This document shows, piece after piece, positions 1 through 8,022 of a DNA stretch of 48,695 nucleotides; the stretch's first letter is position 1, and each line of letters begins with the position of its first letter. Below the pieces are notes generated by a model. That model was not told where the DNA came from, did no database searches, and saw nothing but the letters and a program-made list of their open reading frames with translations. Source of the DNA: a virus; the IMG/VR virus record IMGVR_UViG_3300009605_000032, positions 1-48,695 of that record; one strand, given 5' to 3'. The translations under genes were made by a program, and so were the position numbers.

Positions 1-648
1 CTGTGTTATCTCGTAATTATATTCTTTTGTGGCGCCGGTTGCTTTGCGGAACTGAGAAATTACCTCATCTTGGGCTACGGCGAGAGCTATGGTTTGCGAA
101 ACCAATAGTTCGAATGGCTTCATAAGAGCCCGGGCGCCGAGGGATTTAGCTACGCCTCCAAAGGTTTTAACAAGACTGCCGCCGGATGAACGAACGTTTG
201 CCATATCTTGACCAAGCTTTACAAATTTCTCACTTGTTGAGTCAAGAGTTAATCCAGTTGCCTTCTGGGCTGTCTGGGTTAGTTGTGACGCTGCAGATGT
301 TTGGGCTTCCAGTGCCTTATATCGATCAGTTAGTTTTTTAATTTCGGCGGCGCTCTTGCCGTCGGCAGTCGCTTTGGCTATGGCTAATTCTATTTCCTTT
401 TCACGAATGTCATTACCCTGACTGATACTTCTGTAGAGTCCGTCATAGGAGCTTTTGAGTGACTTAAGTTCTTCCTCTAATTTTGCGGCTTCGAGGCGGG
501 CTTCAGCGGCGTCCATCCCTTCCAGACCAGCGCTGCGTCTCTGAGCGGCGCCGGAGCCGGAAGCTCCATCACCACCAGAACCCCCAGATTGCGCGGCGGT
601 ATTGGCTTCTAAGGCTGCTATGAGCTTGTTGAGTGTGGCTGCGTCCAT
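1..648 (-). CDS. Tail tape measure protein, N-terminal part (runs off left edge)
   Basis: The reading frame opens with ATG at 648 and stays open to base 1, so only about 216 N-terminal residues are visible. The product starts MDAATLNKLIAALEANTAAQ, followed by a Gly/Ser/Ala-rich linker and a long heptad-like helical stretch with many Lys, Glu and Ala. It continues into a more hydrophobic part (SLVKTFGGVAKSLG). A long coiled-coil protein as the last gene after sheath, tube and chaperone genes is the classical position of the tape measure, which sets tail length and is wrapped by the tail tube. It begins 13 nt after the preceding stop. I cannot see the hydrophobic and C-terminal regions that would confirm it, so the call rests on composition and gene order. 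Confidence 0.7.
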   Translation of the reverse strand, partial: MDAATLNKLIAALEANTAAQSGGSGGDGASGSGAAQRRSAGLEGMDAAEARLEAAKLEEELKSLKSSYDGLYRSISQGNDIREKEIELAIAKATADGKSAAEIKKLTDRYKALEAQTSAASQLTQTAQKATGLTLDSTSEKFVKLGQDMANVRSSGGSLVKTFGGVAKSLGARALMKPFELLVSQTIALAVAQDEVISQFRKATGATKEYNYEITQ

Positions 649-661
649 TAGCTAACGACCT

Positions 662-991
662 CTAGTTTTTAAATGGCCACTTTAAGCCAGTTTCCATTTC
701 AAAGTTGCGGACGGATCGGTCTAGATCATATTTGGATGTCATAGCACCTGCACTATCCAAGCCATGACGCATATAGGAATCCATATAGCGCTTCTCACTC
801 TGCAGTGCCTTAAAGAATGCCATGATTTGATCGGGGCTTCCCGAGAGTTGAATCTTAGCGCTAGCTGCTGGTCCCATATATAGGGATCTCATAATCCAGT
901 TAACGTCCACAGCAAAATCAGTGTATGCATCTTCCTTAAGAAGTGCGTCGTTCTTTTGGTTTAGTTTAAGGTGAATCTTCTTTTCGTCCAT
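662..991 (-). CDS. Conserved-looking small tail-module protein, function unknown
   Basis: This is a 109-residue soluble protein, mixed in charge, with no signal peptide, membrane segment or cysteine motif. It ends in FEMETGLKWPFKN, an aromatic-rich terminus that looks like a conserved block. It sits between the tail-assembly chaperone ORFs and the tape measure, 13 nt ahead of the latter, so a role in tail or baseplate assembly is likely by position only. The ATG at 991 follows a purine-rich site (GGCAGAGGAT). A hairpin terminator and a CTATTTATA motif lie just upstream, so this gene and the tape measure may form their own transcription unit. Confidence 0.7.
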   Translation of the reverse strand: MDEKKIHLKLNQKNDALLKEDAYTDFAVDVNWIMRSLYMGPAASAKIQLSGSPDQIMAFFKALQSEKRYMDSYMRHGLDSAGAMTSKYDLDRSVRNFEMETGLKWPFKN

Positions 992-1011
992 GGGATATCC
1001 TCTGCCAGCAA

Positions 1012-1020
1012 TATAAATAG
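1012..1020 (-). promoter_or_regulatory. Candidate late promoter motif AGACTATTTATA
   Basis: Read on the minus strand the site is AGACTATTTATA (1023 to 1012). The same 12-mer occurs upstream of the 36107 gene, and its AGACTATTTA core also occurs upstream of the tail sheath. It lies 20 nt before the ATG at 991 and 11 nt after a hairpin terminator with its T-rich tail. The position suits a -10-like element giving a very short leader. The role is inferred from recurrence and position. Confidence 0.5.
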
Positions 1021-1030
1021 TCTGTTATAG

Positions 1031-1057
1031 CAAAAGCCGCAACTAACTGCCGCGGCT
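1031..1057 (-). terminator. Rho-independent terminator after the chaperone ORF
   Basis: On the minus strand AGCCGC (1057-1052) pairs with GCGGCT (1040-1035) across an 11-nt loop, and the stem is followed by TTTG. The stop codon of the frameshifted ORF (1045-1043) lies in the loop, so the hairpin overlaps the end of that gene. Confidence 0.6.
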
Positions 1058-1228
1058 TGCTCTTTCTAATTCTTCATTTTGTTTCTTATACTCTTTTACG
1101 ATTCTCTCAACAAACCAGCGTCTTAGGGGGACGGGCAAATTATATGCCTCTACAAATGACCATCCACCATAGTGTTTAAGCGTAAAGAACTCTTCGTAAA
1201 CGCCTGCTTGATAACTATCGCTTAGGCC
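1043..1228 (-). CDS. Tail-assembly chaperone-like downstream ORF reached by frameshift, no start codon of its own
   Basis: This 61-codon frame ends at TAG 1045-1043. It reads like real protein: EEFFTLKHYGGWSFVEAYN, then LPVPLRRWFVERIVKEYKK. The upstream in-frame stop (TGA) lies shortly before the end of the preceding gene. Between that stop and the well-formed protein there is no ATG or GTG, and the first TTG falls in the middle of the conserved-looking part. The frame is +1 relative to the 281-residue upstream gene, and the two overlap at a run of seven T. A +1 slip on TTT-T (or -2, or transcriptional slippage) would give a fusion of about 338 residues. Pairs of this kind between tail tube and tape measure genes are typical tail-assembly chaperones (lambda G/GT type). 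The alternative is a homopolymer length error in the sequence. Confidence 0.6.
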   Translation of the reverse strand, partial: GLSDSYQAGVYEEFFTLKHYGGWSFVEAYNLPVPLRRWFVERIVKEYKKQNEELERASRGS

Positions 1229-2060
1229 AAAAAAAGTCTGCCGTCAAGGGCATCGTCACCTCCCCGTCATAGGAGCACTTAGAGCAGTTAAAGGGTAGGG
1301 ACATATCCACATCTGGGCGGAGCTGCTGATACATGCCACGAATGTGTTGTGCATCTTGCAAAGGCATCACATCGGCAAAGCGTGTAAGCTGAGAGGGATC
1401 CGTGATTCCGTTAGCCGAAACAACCAGAGCTTTAAGTAAAAGTGTACTATTGGTCTCTGGAAGGTTATTCTTCTTACGGTTTGCAACGGTCTGAGTAATC
1501 CTTGTCTCGTCTCCGGAAGTCAAGAGCTTAATCTCAATATCGACTCCCGTCACGGGAAGTGGGAAGATATAGGTACCTTCGGGCGTAACCTCTGCTCCGG
1601 TGGTATCAACAGTCTTATTTTGGATTGCTCCAAGATCAAACGTCTCTGTCTGTTGCTCCAGGCACTCAGGGCATCCTACAGTGGCGTCGTAAATAGTGCC
1701 AAAGCCAGTGATTCGTGAAGCAACCAAGATAGCGTTCTTATCTCCGACTAAAAGCGTGGAAGGGTGTAAGCTCTTATCAACCAAAACAGACTCAACCAAT
1801 TTATCAATGGCCAGTCCTCTGCGCAACAGAGTCTCCGAAGTAAGGATATCCTCCTCCTTGGCTGTCATGTGGCGAATCTCTACTGTTTCAACATTATGTA
1901 GGGGATGCCCACTAGGATACAATGTACCGCCGCTGGGGAGGTCCACAAACTCTGTGGGATTAACAAAGGAGAAGAGATCTCCGCCTGTGGTCTGTGTTGG
2001 GGGTGTTGGCGCGTCGGGGTGCGGTGCGCCAAGCCGCTCATCATTATTTCTTCTGGACAA
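1215..2060 (-). CDS. T4 gp26-like baseplate hub / tail-assembly chaperone protein with Cys4 site
   Basis: The 281-residue product has a Pro/Thr-rich N-terminus, a central helical part (MTAKEEDILTSETLLRRGLA) and two CxxC pairs (C130/C133 and C259/C262) likely to bind one zinc. The layout 'acidic T(A/V)KEE ... CPxC ... CxxC' resembles the gp26 family of T4-like phages, involved in baseplate hub and tape-measure assembly. It lies between tail tube and tape measure, where tail chaperones sit. The start is TTG at 2060: an in-frame TGA lies one codon further upstream, and AAGAAGGTGA forms a good ribosome site just before it. It ends in a T7 run that may shift ribosomes into the next ORF. The family call is from memory of the family pattern and is moderate. 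Confidence 0.6.
   Translation of the reverse strand: MSRRNNDERLGAPHPDAPTPPTQTTGGDLFSFVNPTEFVDLPSGGTLYPSGHPLHNVETVEIRHMTAKEEDILTSETLLRRGLAIDKLVESVLVDKSLHPSTLLVGDKNAILVASRITGFGTIYDATVGCPECLEQQTETFDLGAIQNKTVDTTGAEVTPEGTYIFPLPVTGVDIEIKLLTSGDETRITQTVANRKKNNLPETNSTLLLKALVVSANGITDPSQLTRFADVMPLQDAQHIRGMYQQLRPDVDMSLPFNCSKCSYDGEVTMPLTADFFWPKR
1229..1235 (-). other. T7 slippery run, candidate programmed frameshift site
   Basis: The minus strand reads GAC TTT TTT TGG in the upstream gene, a run of seven T (A on the plus strand). Phe-tRNA on TTT can re-pair with TTT after a +1 or a -1 shift. The +1 frame continues into the 61-codon ORF, while the -1 frame stops within two further codons (GCC TAA). The zero-frame stop is only five codons downstream, so all three products would differ only at the C-terminus. 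Confidence 0.55.
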
Positions 2061-2079
2061 AAGTCACCTTCTTTCGATC

Positions 2080-2655
2080 TTAGAGTTCCGTAGCTGCTGC
2101 AACTGCAGGACCAGAGACATACTCAGCCCAATCATACCGGAAAGTCAGATCAATGTTAAGTAAATCATCATTATCATAGTTAAGATCGCCAAACTTTGCG
2201 TCTGTGATGAATGCGTTCTGCAGGGTCCAGGTACCAATGAGTCCGCCGTCACCATTTAGCTCTTCAATAATCACGTTACCAAGTGCACGCACTGCATCTG
2301 CCTTGTTAACGGTACCGGGAGCCTGAGCAGCGTTGTCAAAGACTTCCTGCTGGGTGGTGGGCATGAGATATCCTGACTTCTCTAGAGCATCATAGATAAC
2401 CTTATTACCATCTGGATTGACTGCATTAACAATCACAGCCGAAACTGTCTGCCATGTAACAATACCTGGATAGTAATATGTGTTACCAAGGAACTTGTGG
2501 TCCTTGTCACTCACCTGGAAAGAAGGCTTGGTAACCGACTTGGCGAGATACTGCTCGTATGCCTGACTCTGGTCGGCTGAGGTTAGGTTTGGAAGAGAAA
2601 GCAAAAAGCGATGCGATCTCCGTGGTTCTGATAGTGCGCTTGTCCAAAATGGCAT
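2080..2655 (-). CDS. Tail tube protein (T4 gp19-like)
   Basis: The 191-residue product polymerises into the inner tube of the contractile tail. The segments PRRSHRFLLSLPNL, KSVTKPSFQVSDKDHKFLG and YYYPGIVTWQTVSAVIV are characteristic of gp19-like tubes of marine T4-type phages, and the C-terminal region (DLNYDNDDLLNIDLTFRYDW) fits the last beta strands. T4 gp19 is 163 residues, so this one is slightly longer. It follows the sheath gene, as in T4. ATG 2655 has the site TAGGAGAT. A hairpin and a TATAAT-like element sit between it and the sheath gene, which suggests separate dosing of the two. Confidence 0.9.
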   Translation of the reverse strand: MPFWTSALSEPRRSHRFLLSLPNLTSADQSQAYEQYLAKSVTKPSFQVSDKDHKFLGNTYYYPGIVTWQTVSAVIVNAVNPDGNKVIYDALEKSGYLMPTTQQEVFDNAAQAPGTVNKADAVRALGNVIIEELNGDGGLIGTWTLQNAFITDAKFGDLNYDNDDLLNIDLTFRYDWAEYVSGPAVAAATEL

Positions 2656-2680
2656 TTAAGTAATCTCCTAATGATCTTAT

Positions 2681-2689
2681 ATTATATAG
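2681..2689 (-). promoter_or_regulatory. Possible promoter element before the tail tube gene
   Basis: Directly after the hairpin, the minus strand reads ACTATATAATATAAG. It resembles both a TATAAT box and the CTATTTA motif used elsewhere (CTATATAAT). It is 25 nt from the tube start codon. The evidence is sequence resemblance and position only. Confidence 0.3.
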
Positions 2690-2690
2690 T

Positions 2691-2712
2691 GAGGGAGGCG
2701 TAAACCTCCCTC
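2691..2712 (-). terminator. Hairpin between tail sheath and tail tube genes
   Basis: A perfect 8-bp inverted repeat, GAGGGAGG / CCTCCCTC, has a 6-nt loop and begins 7 nt after the sheath stop codon. On the minus strand it is followed by an A/T-rich stretch rather than a clean T tract, so it may be a partial terminator or an RNA-end stabiliser. Confidence 0.6.
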
Positions 2713-2718
2713 ATTTTC

Positions 2719-5643
2719 TTAATCCTCGAACGCTGCTCCAGTACGGGAGATATTGAAATCAATAGCAATGTACTCAATAGCTCGGGTTGGCTTCAAGAAA
2801 ATCTGTGCATACATGATATTTCTGTCTACCAACTCTGGCGTGGTTGTTGAGCTGTCAAGGACAACCTTGAAGTCCGACAAACCAAAGTTTGTTTTCACAT
2901 CGGCCAAGAATGGGTTGACCTGTGCTGTAAAGCGCAGCCATGTCTGCTTGACGTTTGGATCAAAGAGCAAGCCAGATGCAATCTGGGAAATGCGCTTCTT
3001 CACGAAGATCATCAAGCGGCGAACGTTAATACGGTCAAGTGCGGAAGGAGTAACCTGCAGGGTCTTCTGACCGAAGATTACGATACCCTCTGCTGGGAAC
3101 TTGGCGATTGGGTTGATGTTCGCTGTGTAGAGGTCATCACGGTCCTTGCGGCGCAGCTGGTGAGCTACGTCTACGACTGGGATGCCGGCGGAACCTTCTG
3201 TCAGACCACCGCGGTTGAAGCCGGCTGGTGCGAACCAGACCTGCGTCTTACGCTGGGAGCTAGAGAAAGTACCCAAAGCAGGGATGGATGGTGGGAGCCA
3301 TACGTCAGCGCCGTTCAGGGTGTCGCGTCCGCGAACCCATGGGTAGTAGGTGCAACCGTAGGAGGAGTTGAGTCCTCGCGAACGGAGACCGTTTACAGCC
3401 TCTGTAACGGAGGTAGCCGTGTTGCCGCGGCGTGATGCAGCGGACGCGTTGCTCTGTGCTCGTGGGATATAACCCTGTGGCAAGTCAATGATTGCCAGAG
3501 CATCTGCACGGTCCTCGCAGGTATTAATCAGCTGCGTGGTAAGGCTCTCTTGGCGCAATCCTGGGACTGTTGCCAAGTTCATCTGTACAACCTCAGGATC
3601 CGCGACTGCATCAATTGCGCGGCGGAGGGTATTGAAAGCGTAGCTGCTCTTGTCCGTCGCGTCTGTTGGCAATGTGCGCGTGCTGCTGTTGAAGGGGTCC
3701 ATCTCGGTGATGTTAACGCCGTCAAAGCCACCGTATACGGGCACCGTAAAGCGGTCAAAGCCCTGGTCCAGAACGCCACTGATGGCGCCATTGGCGCGAG
3801 TAAGTGAGCCGCCACCGGTGCCGCCGATAGCCAAGGCGTGCGAACCACTGATCCAGATACCGTCAGATCCCGAGATATCATCAAGAGTGAATTCTACGGA
3901 TTCCTCACGCAGACCAGCTGATGCGCCGGCAAACATATCGCTAACCATACCGCCACGTGGACGCAGAAGGTCAATATTTGACTTATCAAATACTGTGCCG
4001 CCAGCAGTCTGAGTGGTCTGATAGCCGAAGTAAGCATCTGTTTGGTTGCTTAAGTTACCGGCCGAAGCGCTGACGCGGAGTTCAGGAGCAGGATACAAGG
4101 CTTTGACCTGTGGTGCTCCGGCGCCTGCGAGCCAAGCAGCGTCGCCAGTGAGAGCAAAAACGGAGCCCGAAGACCAAGACAGATCCGGGCGCGGTGTTGG
4201 GAAGAAACCAGCGTCCATGGAACCACTTGCCCAATTGCCTACGCCAGCGTCGGCTTTTACCGTTTCTTCATCATCATACTTAACCATTCCTTGGAAGCCG
4301 AAAGGCACCAAGGAGGGGTTGGTGAGACCAGCATCAACGTTAGAGTTCATAGCAACGCGGATGTACTTGGAGTTGTTAAGGTAGTCACCCTTCTCAATGT
4401 AGCGGCGCTCGTCTTCGTTCCAGTCCTGATACTTGTCGCCGATCTTGCGGGCAACATAGTTAAGGGAATCTGGGTTGAGATCGCACTCGTCAAACTGCTC
4501 AATGACACGTACCACATTATCAGAGTCACTCAGGGCGCGAACGACAACACTGAAGGATCCATAGGTATTCTCATTATTGGTGGAACGCTTGATATCCTGA
4601 ATGGAGACCTTAATATTGCGGTTTGTCCAATCTCCGGGGATGTTTAGAGCGTGAATTGTAAACAGGCTCGTAGGACCATCCGTAGGGGAAAGGCGGCTGG
4701 AGATAATAGTAGGCGATTGAGCCGACTGCGCTGAATGTCCTGCGAAATCTCCGCCGTCGGCGTCGGAGTTGGCAATAGGGCAGGTGGCGCCTAGGGTGCG
4801 ACCGGTGGCGGATGCAGCAATATCGGCTGCCGATACATTAGCCTTGAGGTGGCGATCAAATGTTTCACCCAAGAAATACTGGAGCGCTGTGCCCTGGGCT
4901 GCAACGTTTGGATTAGTCTTCTGTGGATTCGTATTGAATACCTTGCGGATATAGCGGGAGGAGTTCTCATTGAAGTTACAGGTATAGCTCGTGATGGCGT
5001 CATCGCTGCCACTAGCGTTCGTTATAGCTACCTTGAACTCATAGTCTGTCCCAGTATCGCCGACCACAATGCGGGAGTCCTGGAAACTAGAAGCACTGAG
5101 TTGGACGCCGGTCAGACCCGCGTATGAGGCGGATGTTGCTACCGCGCCGGAGAGCATTACCTCTGTGCCAGCGTTGCAGTAGAAGATGGCTGCAAGCGCG
5201 CCGCTCAACTGCGAGCTGCTGGAGCCCGAGGCGTCTGCAAAGATATACAGACCATAAGCCGTTGTCTTACTCCAACCTGCTTCGCCGTCGCTGTCGGCAG
5301 CAGGACCACCGTTGGCGGTAGTCTGGGCGCCCAGGAGGCGAATATATGTTAGAGGGGCGCTGTTGCGCAAGTATGCTTGTGCAGCATATGCGCCATAAGT
5401 AGGAGCAGATTTGTTCGTGCCTTCTCGCCATACATCGTCGCCGGCGCCACCAGGAGCAGGAGTTCCGAATACATTGACGAATTCTTCAAAAGAATTAACT
5501 GTAGTGGGGCGAAGGGAGGGTCCTTTCTCGGCCGTTCCGATGACGACGGGTCCGAGACCTGCAGGGGAGGCTGGGACTTGGGAGTTATCAATCTCGCTGA
5601 CAAAAACCCCGGGGGATACGAATCTGTACTTTTTAACTGACAT
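2719..5643 (-). CDS. Tail sheath protein (T4 gp18-like), enlarged
   Basis: The protein forms the contractile sheath around the tube. The N-terminus (RFVSPGVFVSEIDNSQVP, then GPVVIGTAEKGP) and the C-terminal block (DRINVRRLMIFVKKRIS, LRFTAQVNPFL, FDPNVKQTWLRF) are diagnostic of T4-type sheath. At 974 residues it is about 300 longer than T4 gp18 (659). The extra length lies in the middle, in Gly/Ser/Ala-rich beta-like sequence, so surface insertion domains are likely. ATG 5643 follows the site TGTAGGAGA. Two CTATTTA motifs 10 bp apart sit upstream, and a hairpin separates it from the tube gene downstream. Confidence 0.92.
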   Translation of the reverse strand: MSVKKYRFVSPGVFVSEIDNSQVPASPAGLGPVVIGTAEKGPSLRPTTVNSFEEFVNVFGTPAPGGAGDDVWREGTNKSAPTYGAYAAQAYLRNSAPLTYIRLLGAQTTANGGPAADSDGEAGWSKTTAYGLYIFADASGSSSSQLSGALAAIFYCNAGTEVMLSGAVATSASYAGLTGVQLSASSFQDSRIVVGDTGTDYEFKVAITNASGSDDAITSYTCNFNENSSRYIRKVFNTNPQKTNPNVAAQGTALQYFLGETFDRHLKANVSAADIAASATGRTLGATCPIANSDADGGDFAGHSAQSAQSPTIISSRLSPTDGPTSLFTIHALNIPGDWTNRNIKVSIQDIKRSTNNENTYGSFSVVVRALSDSDNVVRVIEQFDECDLNPDSLNYVARKIGDKYQDWNEDERRYIEKGDYLNNSKYIRVAMNSNVDAGLTNPSLVPFGFQGMVKYDDEETVKADAGVGNWASGSMDAGFFPTPRPDLSWSSGSVFALTGDAAWLAGAGAPQVKALYPAPELRVSASAGNLSNQTDAYFGYQTTQTAGGTVFDKSNIDLLRPRGGMVSDMFAGASAGLREESVEFTLDDISGSDGIWISGSHALAIGGTGGGSLTRANGAISGVLDQGFDRFTVPVYGGFDGVNITEMDPFNSSTRTLPTDATDKSSYAFNTLRRAIDAVADPEVVQMNLATVPGLRQESLTTQLINTCEDRADALAIIDLPQGYIPRAQSNASAASRRGNTATSVTEAVNGLRSRGLNSSYGCTYYPWVRGRDTLNGADVWLPPSIPALGTFSSSQRKTQVWFAPAGFNRGGLTEGSAGIPVVDVAHQLRRKDRDDLYTANINPIAKFPAEGIVIFGQKTLQVTPSALDRINVRRLMIFVKKRISQIASGLLFDPNVKQTWLRFTAQVNPFLADVKTNFGLSDFKVVLDSSTTTPELVDRNIMYAQIFLKPTRAIEYIAIDFNISRTGAAFED

Positions 5644-5680
5644 TAGTTATGTTCTCCTACACATTAAGAAATGTTCAAAA

Positions 5681-5698
5681 GTAAATAGTGTTAAATAG
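5681..5698 (-). promoter_or_regulatory. Tandem candidate late promoter motifs before the tail sheath
   Basis: The minus strand reads AGACTATTTAA (to 5691) and then CTATTTAC (5688-5681), two copies with a 10-bp period, 37 and 47 nt upstream of the sheath ATG. This is the only tandem copy in the window, and it precedes one of the most abundant virion proteins. Confidence 0.45.
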
Positions 5699-5709
5699 TC
5701 TGAATGGTA

Positions 5710-6657
5710 CTATTCTCTATAAAATCCGTCTTTAATCGTGTCGGGTATATCTCCAACGATTGTTCTTTCGCGAGCAAACTGAAAATCAACTGCGTTTTCG
5801 CGCTTCACAATCTTGGGTTTTTCTTGGTTTTCGCCGTCTCCGATCAAATAACCCAGCGTTTCGATATTGATGGTAGTTTCGTAATTGCGTTGCTCCATGC
5901 CTAGATTAGCCTGATTAGAGGTGTCTGTAAAATTACCATCGATGAAGATCTCGTAGAAGTGTCCTTCGTTGGTAATACGGCGCGGGGTTCGGGAGTTGCC
6001 CGAAATTGTCATAAATGGAGTAATCATTGTGTTGAGTTGCTGCTGATATTCTGATCTCACAGTAATCTCATATACAATCTTAACCCAAGTAGGAATAGGA
6101 ATAGTAATGGTCTCGTAGACTGTTTTGGCAGCAGACATGTTGCGTTTGTTTGTATTCTTCATCTTGCTGGCGACCTTGTTGCCTCCGGCGCCGCGTCGAC
6201 GATTAGCTTGCGCATTCTGAAATTCTGCTGTCTTCTTCTGATTTATTTGTCGGGCTATAGTGATCGTGCCCCCTTTAGCATCCGGTTCGGGATAAAGATT
6301 AGCCCAGACTGTACCTTTAAAGAGTGGATCTTTAATAACGCTCGCCCTGTTAACTGTAATCAGAGGAAGGACGAGGGTTTCTTCTTTGTCTCGCAGGTCT
6401 TTATTGTGCTTAATTTGGTAAGCGCGTTCTGCTGTTACCCATAAGACTGGGACTTTTTCAAATCCATCGTTAGTTGTCGTGGAAATATTAAGTGTCTCAT
6501 CAATAAATTGAAGCATTGCTGTATCAATTGTCTCTAGCGTGGAGGATGGGAACTCAATCTCATGCAGGTGAGCTTCCACCTTAGGATCACCGATGTAGTC
6601 ATACTTTGTGGCTTCTGTATTTTGGATCTCTTCCTGTGTTCTTTTGCTTCGCGTCAT
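5710..6657 (-). CDS. Tail sheath stabiliser / tail terminator (T4 gp15-like)
   Basis: The 315-residue protein probably caps the sheath and tube and joins the tail to the neck. The C-terminal half (WVKIVYEITVRSEYQQQLNT, then MITPFMTISGN, RRITNEGHFYEIFIDG and ETTINIETLGYLIGD) follows the gp15 pattern: a strand typed as mechanical interface, a stretch around 'Q..T.ITPF', and a 'Y.TT..I...GYL' end. T4 gp15 is 272 residues. A basic segment around residues 140-175 (RRRGAGGNK, MKNTNKRNM) looks like a flexible insert. It is 5 nt downstream of the gp13-like neck gene and 66 nt upstream of the sheath, matching the order of neck, terminator and sheath genes in T4 relatives. Confidence 0.75.
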   Translation of the reverse strand: MTRSKRTQEEIQNTEATKYDYIGDPKVEAHLHEIEFPSSTLETIDTAMLQFIDETLNISTTTNDGFEKVPVLWVTAERAYQIKHNKDLRDKEETLVLPLITVNRASVIKDPLFKGTVWANLYPEPDAKGGTITIARQINQKKTAEFQNAQANRRRGAGGNKVASKMKNTNKRNMSAAKTVYETITIPIPTWVKIVYEITVRSEYQQQLNTMITPFMTISGNSRTPRRITNEGHFYEIFIDGNFTDTSNQANLGMEQRNYETTINIETLGYLIGDGENQEKPKIVKRENAVDFQFARERTIVGDIPDTIKDGFYRE

Positions 6658-6662
6658 TATTG

Positions 6663-7931
6663 TTACCCTACAAAGATGCCGGTGGGCACATTTTCAGTAA
6701 TCTTCTTGGTGGAGTCTTGCAGCGATGCGTCCAGAATTGCCAAATTGGCGTAGGTAGTCTCCTCCAAAATAGCTTTCAGCTCAGTTCTTAAGTTGTCCTG
6801 TTCTGTTCGGGCTTGCCCCAACAATTCACTAGCATTGAGGGTAACACTCTCGCCGGGGATCGGCACAGTGGAGAACTTGCCGCGGACCTGTCCTAGCATC
6901 TCTTTAGTAAGAGCTAATGCAAAGCGCCGGATCCACTGTTTACCAATTGAGTTAATCTTTTCATAAGGAATATTCTCAAAAGGAAGTGTATTAAGATTGT
7001 TGATCCCTTTAGCACCATTCTCGCCGCGGCCGGTTTCATCCCAAGGCTCATACTGGTTTTCAATTGTAAATTGGACCCAGTATTTGTCGGGACTAGTACG
7101 ATCAGGCTGAGGATATATACGGAGCATATTGTCCTTGATCTCATAGGAGTAATGAGAGACGCGCGTATAGAGGGCGTCCTCGTATGCCATGGCTTGAAGC
7201 TTGTTCTGCCATGTTGGGACAATCTCAAAGGTTGAATCGTCCGCGTACTGCCCATACGTTCGCAGGTTCCCTACAACTGAGAATCCCCCATAGTAGCCAT
7301 AAAAACGCCACATGGCTCTTGGCGTTCTAAAGAAGACTTTTCGTACAATAATACGTTTATCTTGAACTTGCTGATAGTATGGGAGCGACGAGCTGTTGGC
7401 GGAGGATGCTGAAATGAGTGATTGAAGGTCATAATCCTGCTGTCCTGTCACTCTATCCACCGAGGCAGAGTAAATCGGCACAGTACCCCCCATGCCGGCT
7501 TCGGTGGACATCTGTTCTGTGACTCTCCGGACATATCCGTACTCAAATCGAGGGTACCGCAAAGCGATATCCGAACCAGAGAGCGCAGAGCCGGATTGGA
7601 TTTGTCCGTCTTGATCAAAGGATCCTGTGCTAGATCCTAGATATGACGACAGACTATTCTTTGTTTGGTGAAGATTAACAAGATACGAATACTCTAGTAC
7701 GGCTTCCTCGTAGGCAGCATACACATTCCCCTCAGTTAATTCAATGTCTAAGACGTCGCCGCCGAGCTTCTTATATGTATAGGCTACTTGGTCTGAGGCG
7801 CCGGAAATGAAATAGGGAGAAGCATCATACACCCCAAATGGTAGAGTTGCAACAACGTTAACGGTAGAGCCAGTGGCTGGCAAGATATTGGTGTTCGATG
7901 TCGAAGCGGGGTTAAGATTAGGGATGGCCAT
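6663..7931 (-). CDS. Neck / head-tail connector protein (T4 gp13-like)
   Basis: The 422-residue protein likely sits under the portal. The early segment ELTEGNVYAAYEEAVLEYSYL and the late block RRFALALTKEMLGQVRGKFS with VPIPGESVTLNASELLGQAR, ending in a helical tail, match the gp13-like neck proteins of T4-type phages. T4 gp13 is 309 residues, so this has insertions in the N-terminal and middle parts. The start ATG 7931 follows AGAGGAAC. A terminator for the capsid gene and a CTATTTAG motif lie immediately upstream, so this may be the first gene of a neck-sheath transcript. Confidence 0.75.
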   Translation of the reverse strand: MAIPNLNPASTSNTNILPATGSTVNVVATLPFGVYDASPYFISGASDQVAYTYKKLGGDVLDIELTEGNVYAAYEEAVLEYSYLVNLHQTKNSLSSYLGSSTGSFDQDGQIQSGSALSGSDIALRYPRFEYGYVRRVTEQMSTEAGMGGTVPIYSASVDRVTGQQDYDLQSLISASSANSSSLPYYQQVQDKRIIVRKVFFRTPRAMWRFYGYYGGFSVVGNLRTYGQYADDSTFEIVPTWQNKLQAMAYEDALYTRVSHYSYEIKDNMLRIYPQPDRTSPDKYWVQFTIENQYEPWDETGRGENGAKGINNLNTLPFENIPYEKINSIGKQWIRRFALALTKEMLGQVRGKFSTVPIPGESVTLNASELLGQARTEQDNLRTELKAILEETTYANLAILDASLQDSTKKITENVPTGIFVG

Positions 7932-7956
7932 CTAAAGTTCCTCTATTAATACATTA

Positions 7957-7964
7957 CTAAATAG
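7957..7964 (-). promoter_or_regulatory. Candidate late promoter motif CTATTTAG
   Basis: CTATTTAG is directly attached to the capsid terminator stem and lies 25 nt before the ATG of the gp13-like gene. The T-rich part could equally serve as the tail of that terminator, so this copy is less certain. Confidence 0.35.
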
Positions 7965-7994
7965 AAAGCCCCGCCTCAAAAGAGACGGGGCTTT
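7965..7994 (-). terminator. Terminator after the major capsid gene
   Basis: AAAGCCCCG (minus strand, 7994-7986) pairs with CGGGGCTTT (7973-7965), 9 bp, and part of the loop can extend the stem. CTATTT follows. It begins 29 nt after the capsid stop codon. Confidence 0.85.
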
Positions 7995-8022
7995 AACTAT
8001 TTTGACCTTACGTCAGACTTTA

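Noticed and set aside
1012-1019. TATAAATA on the plus strand, identical to the T4 late promoter box
   Set aside because: All neighbouring genes are on the minus strand and no plus-strand gene follows, so it cannot act as a T4-type late promoter for them. The opposite-strand reading CTATTTATA was recorded as the candidate motif.
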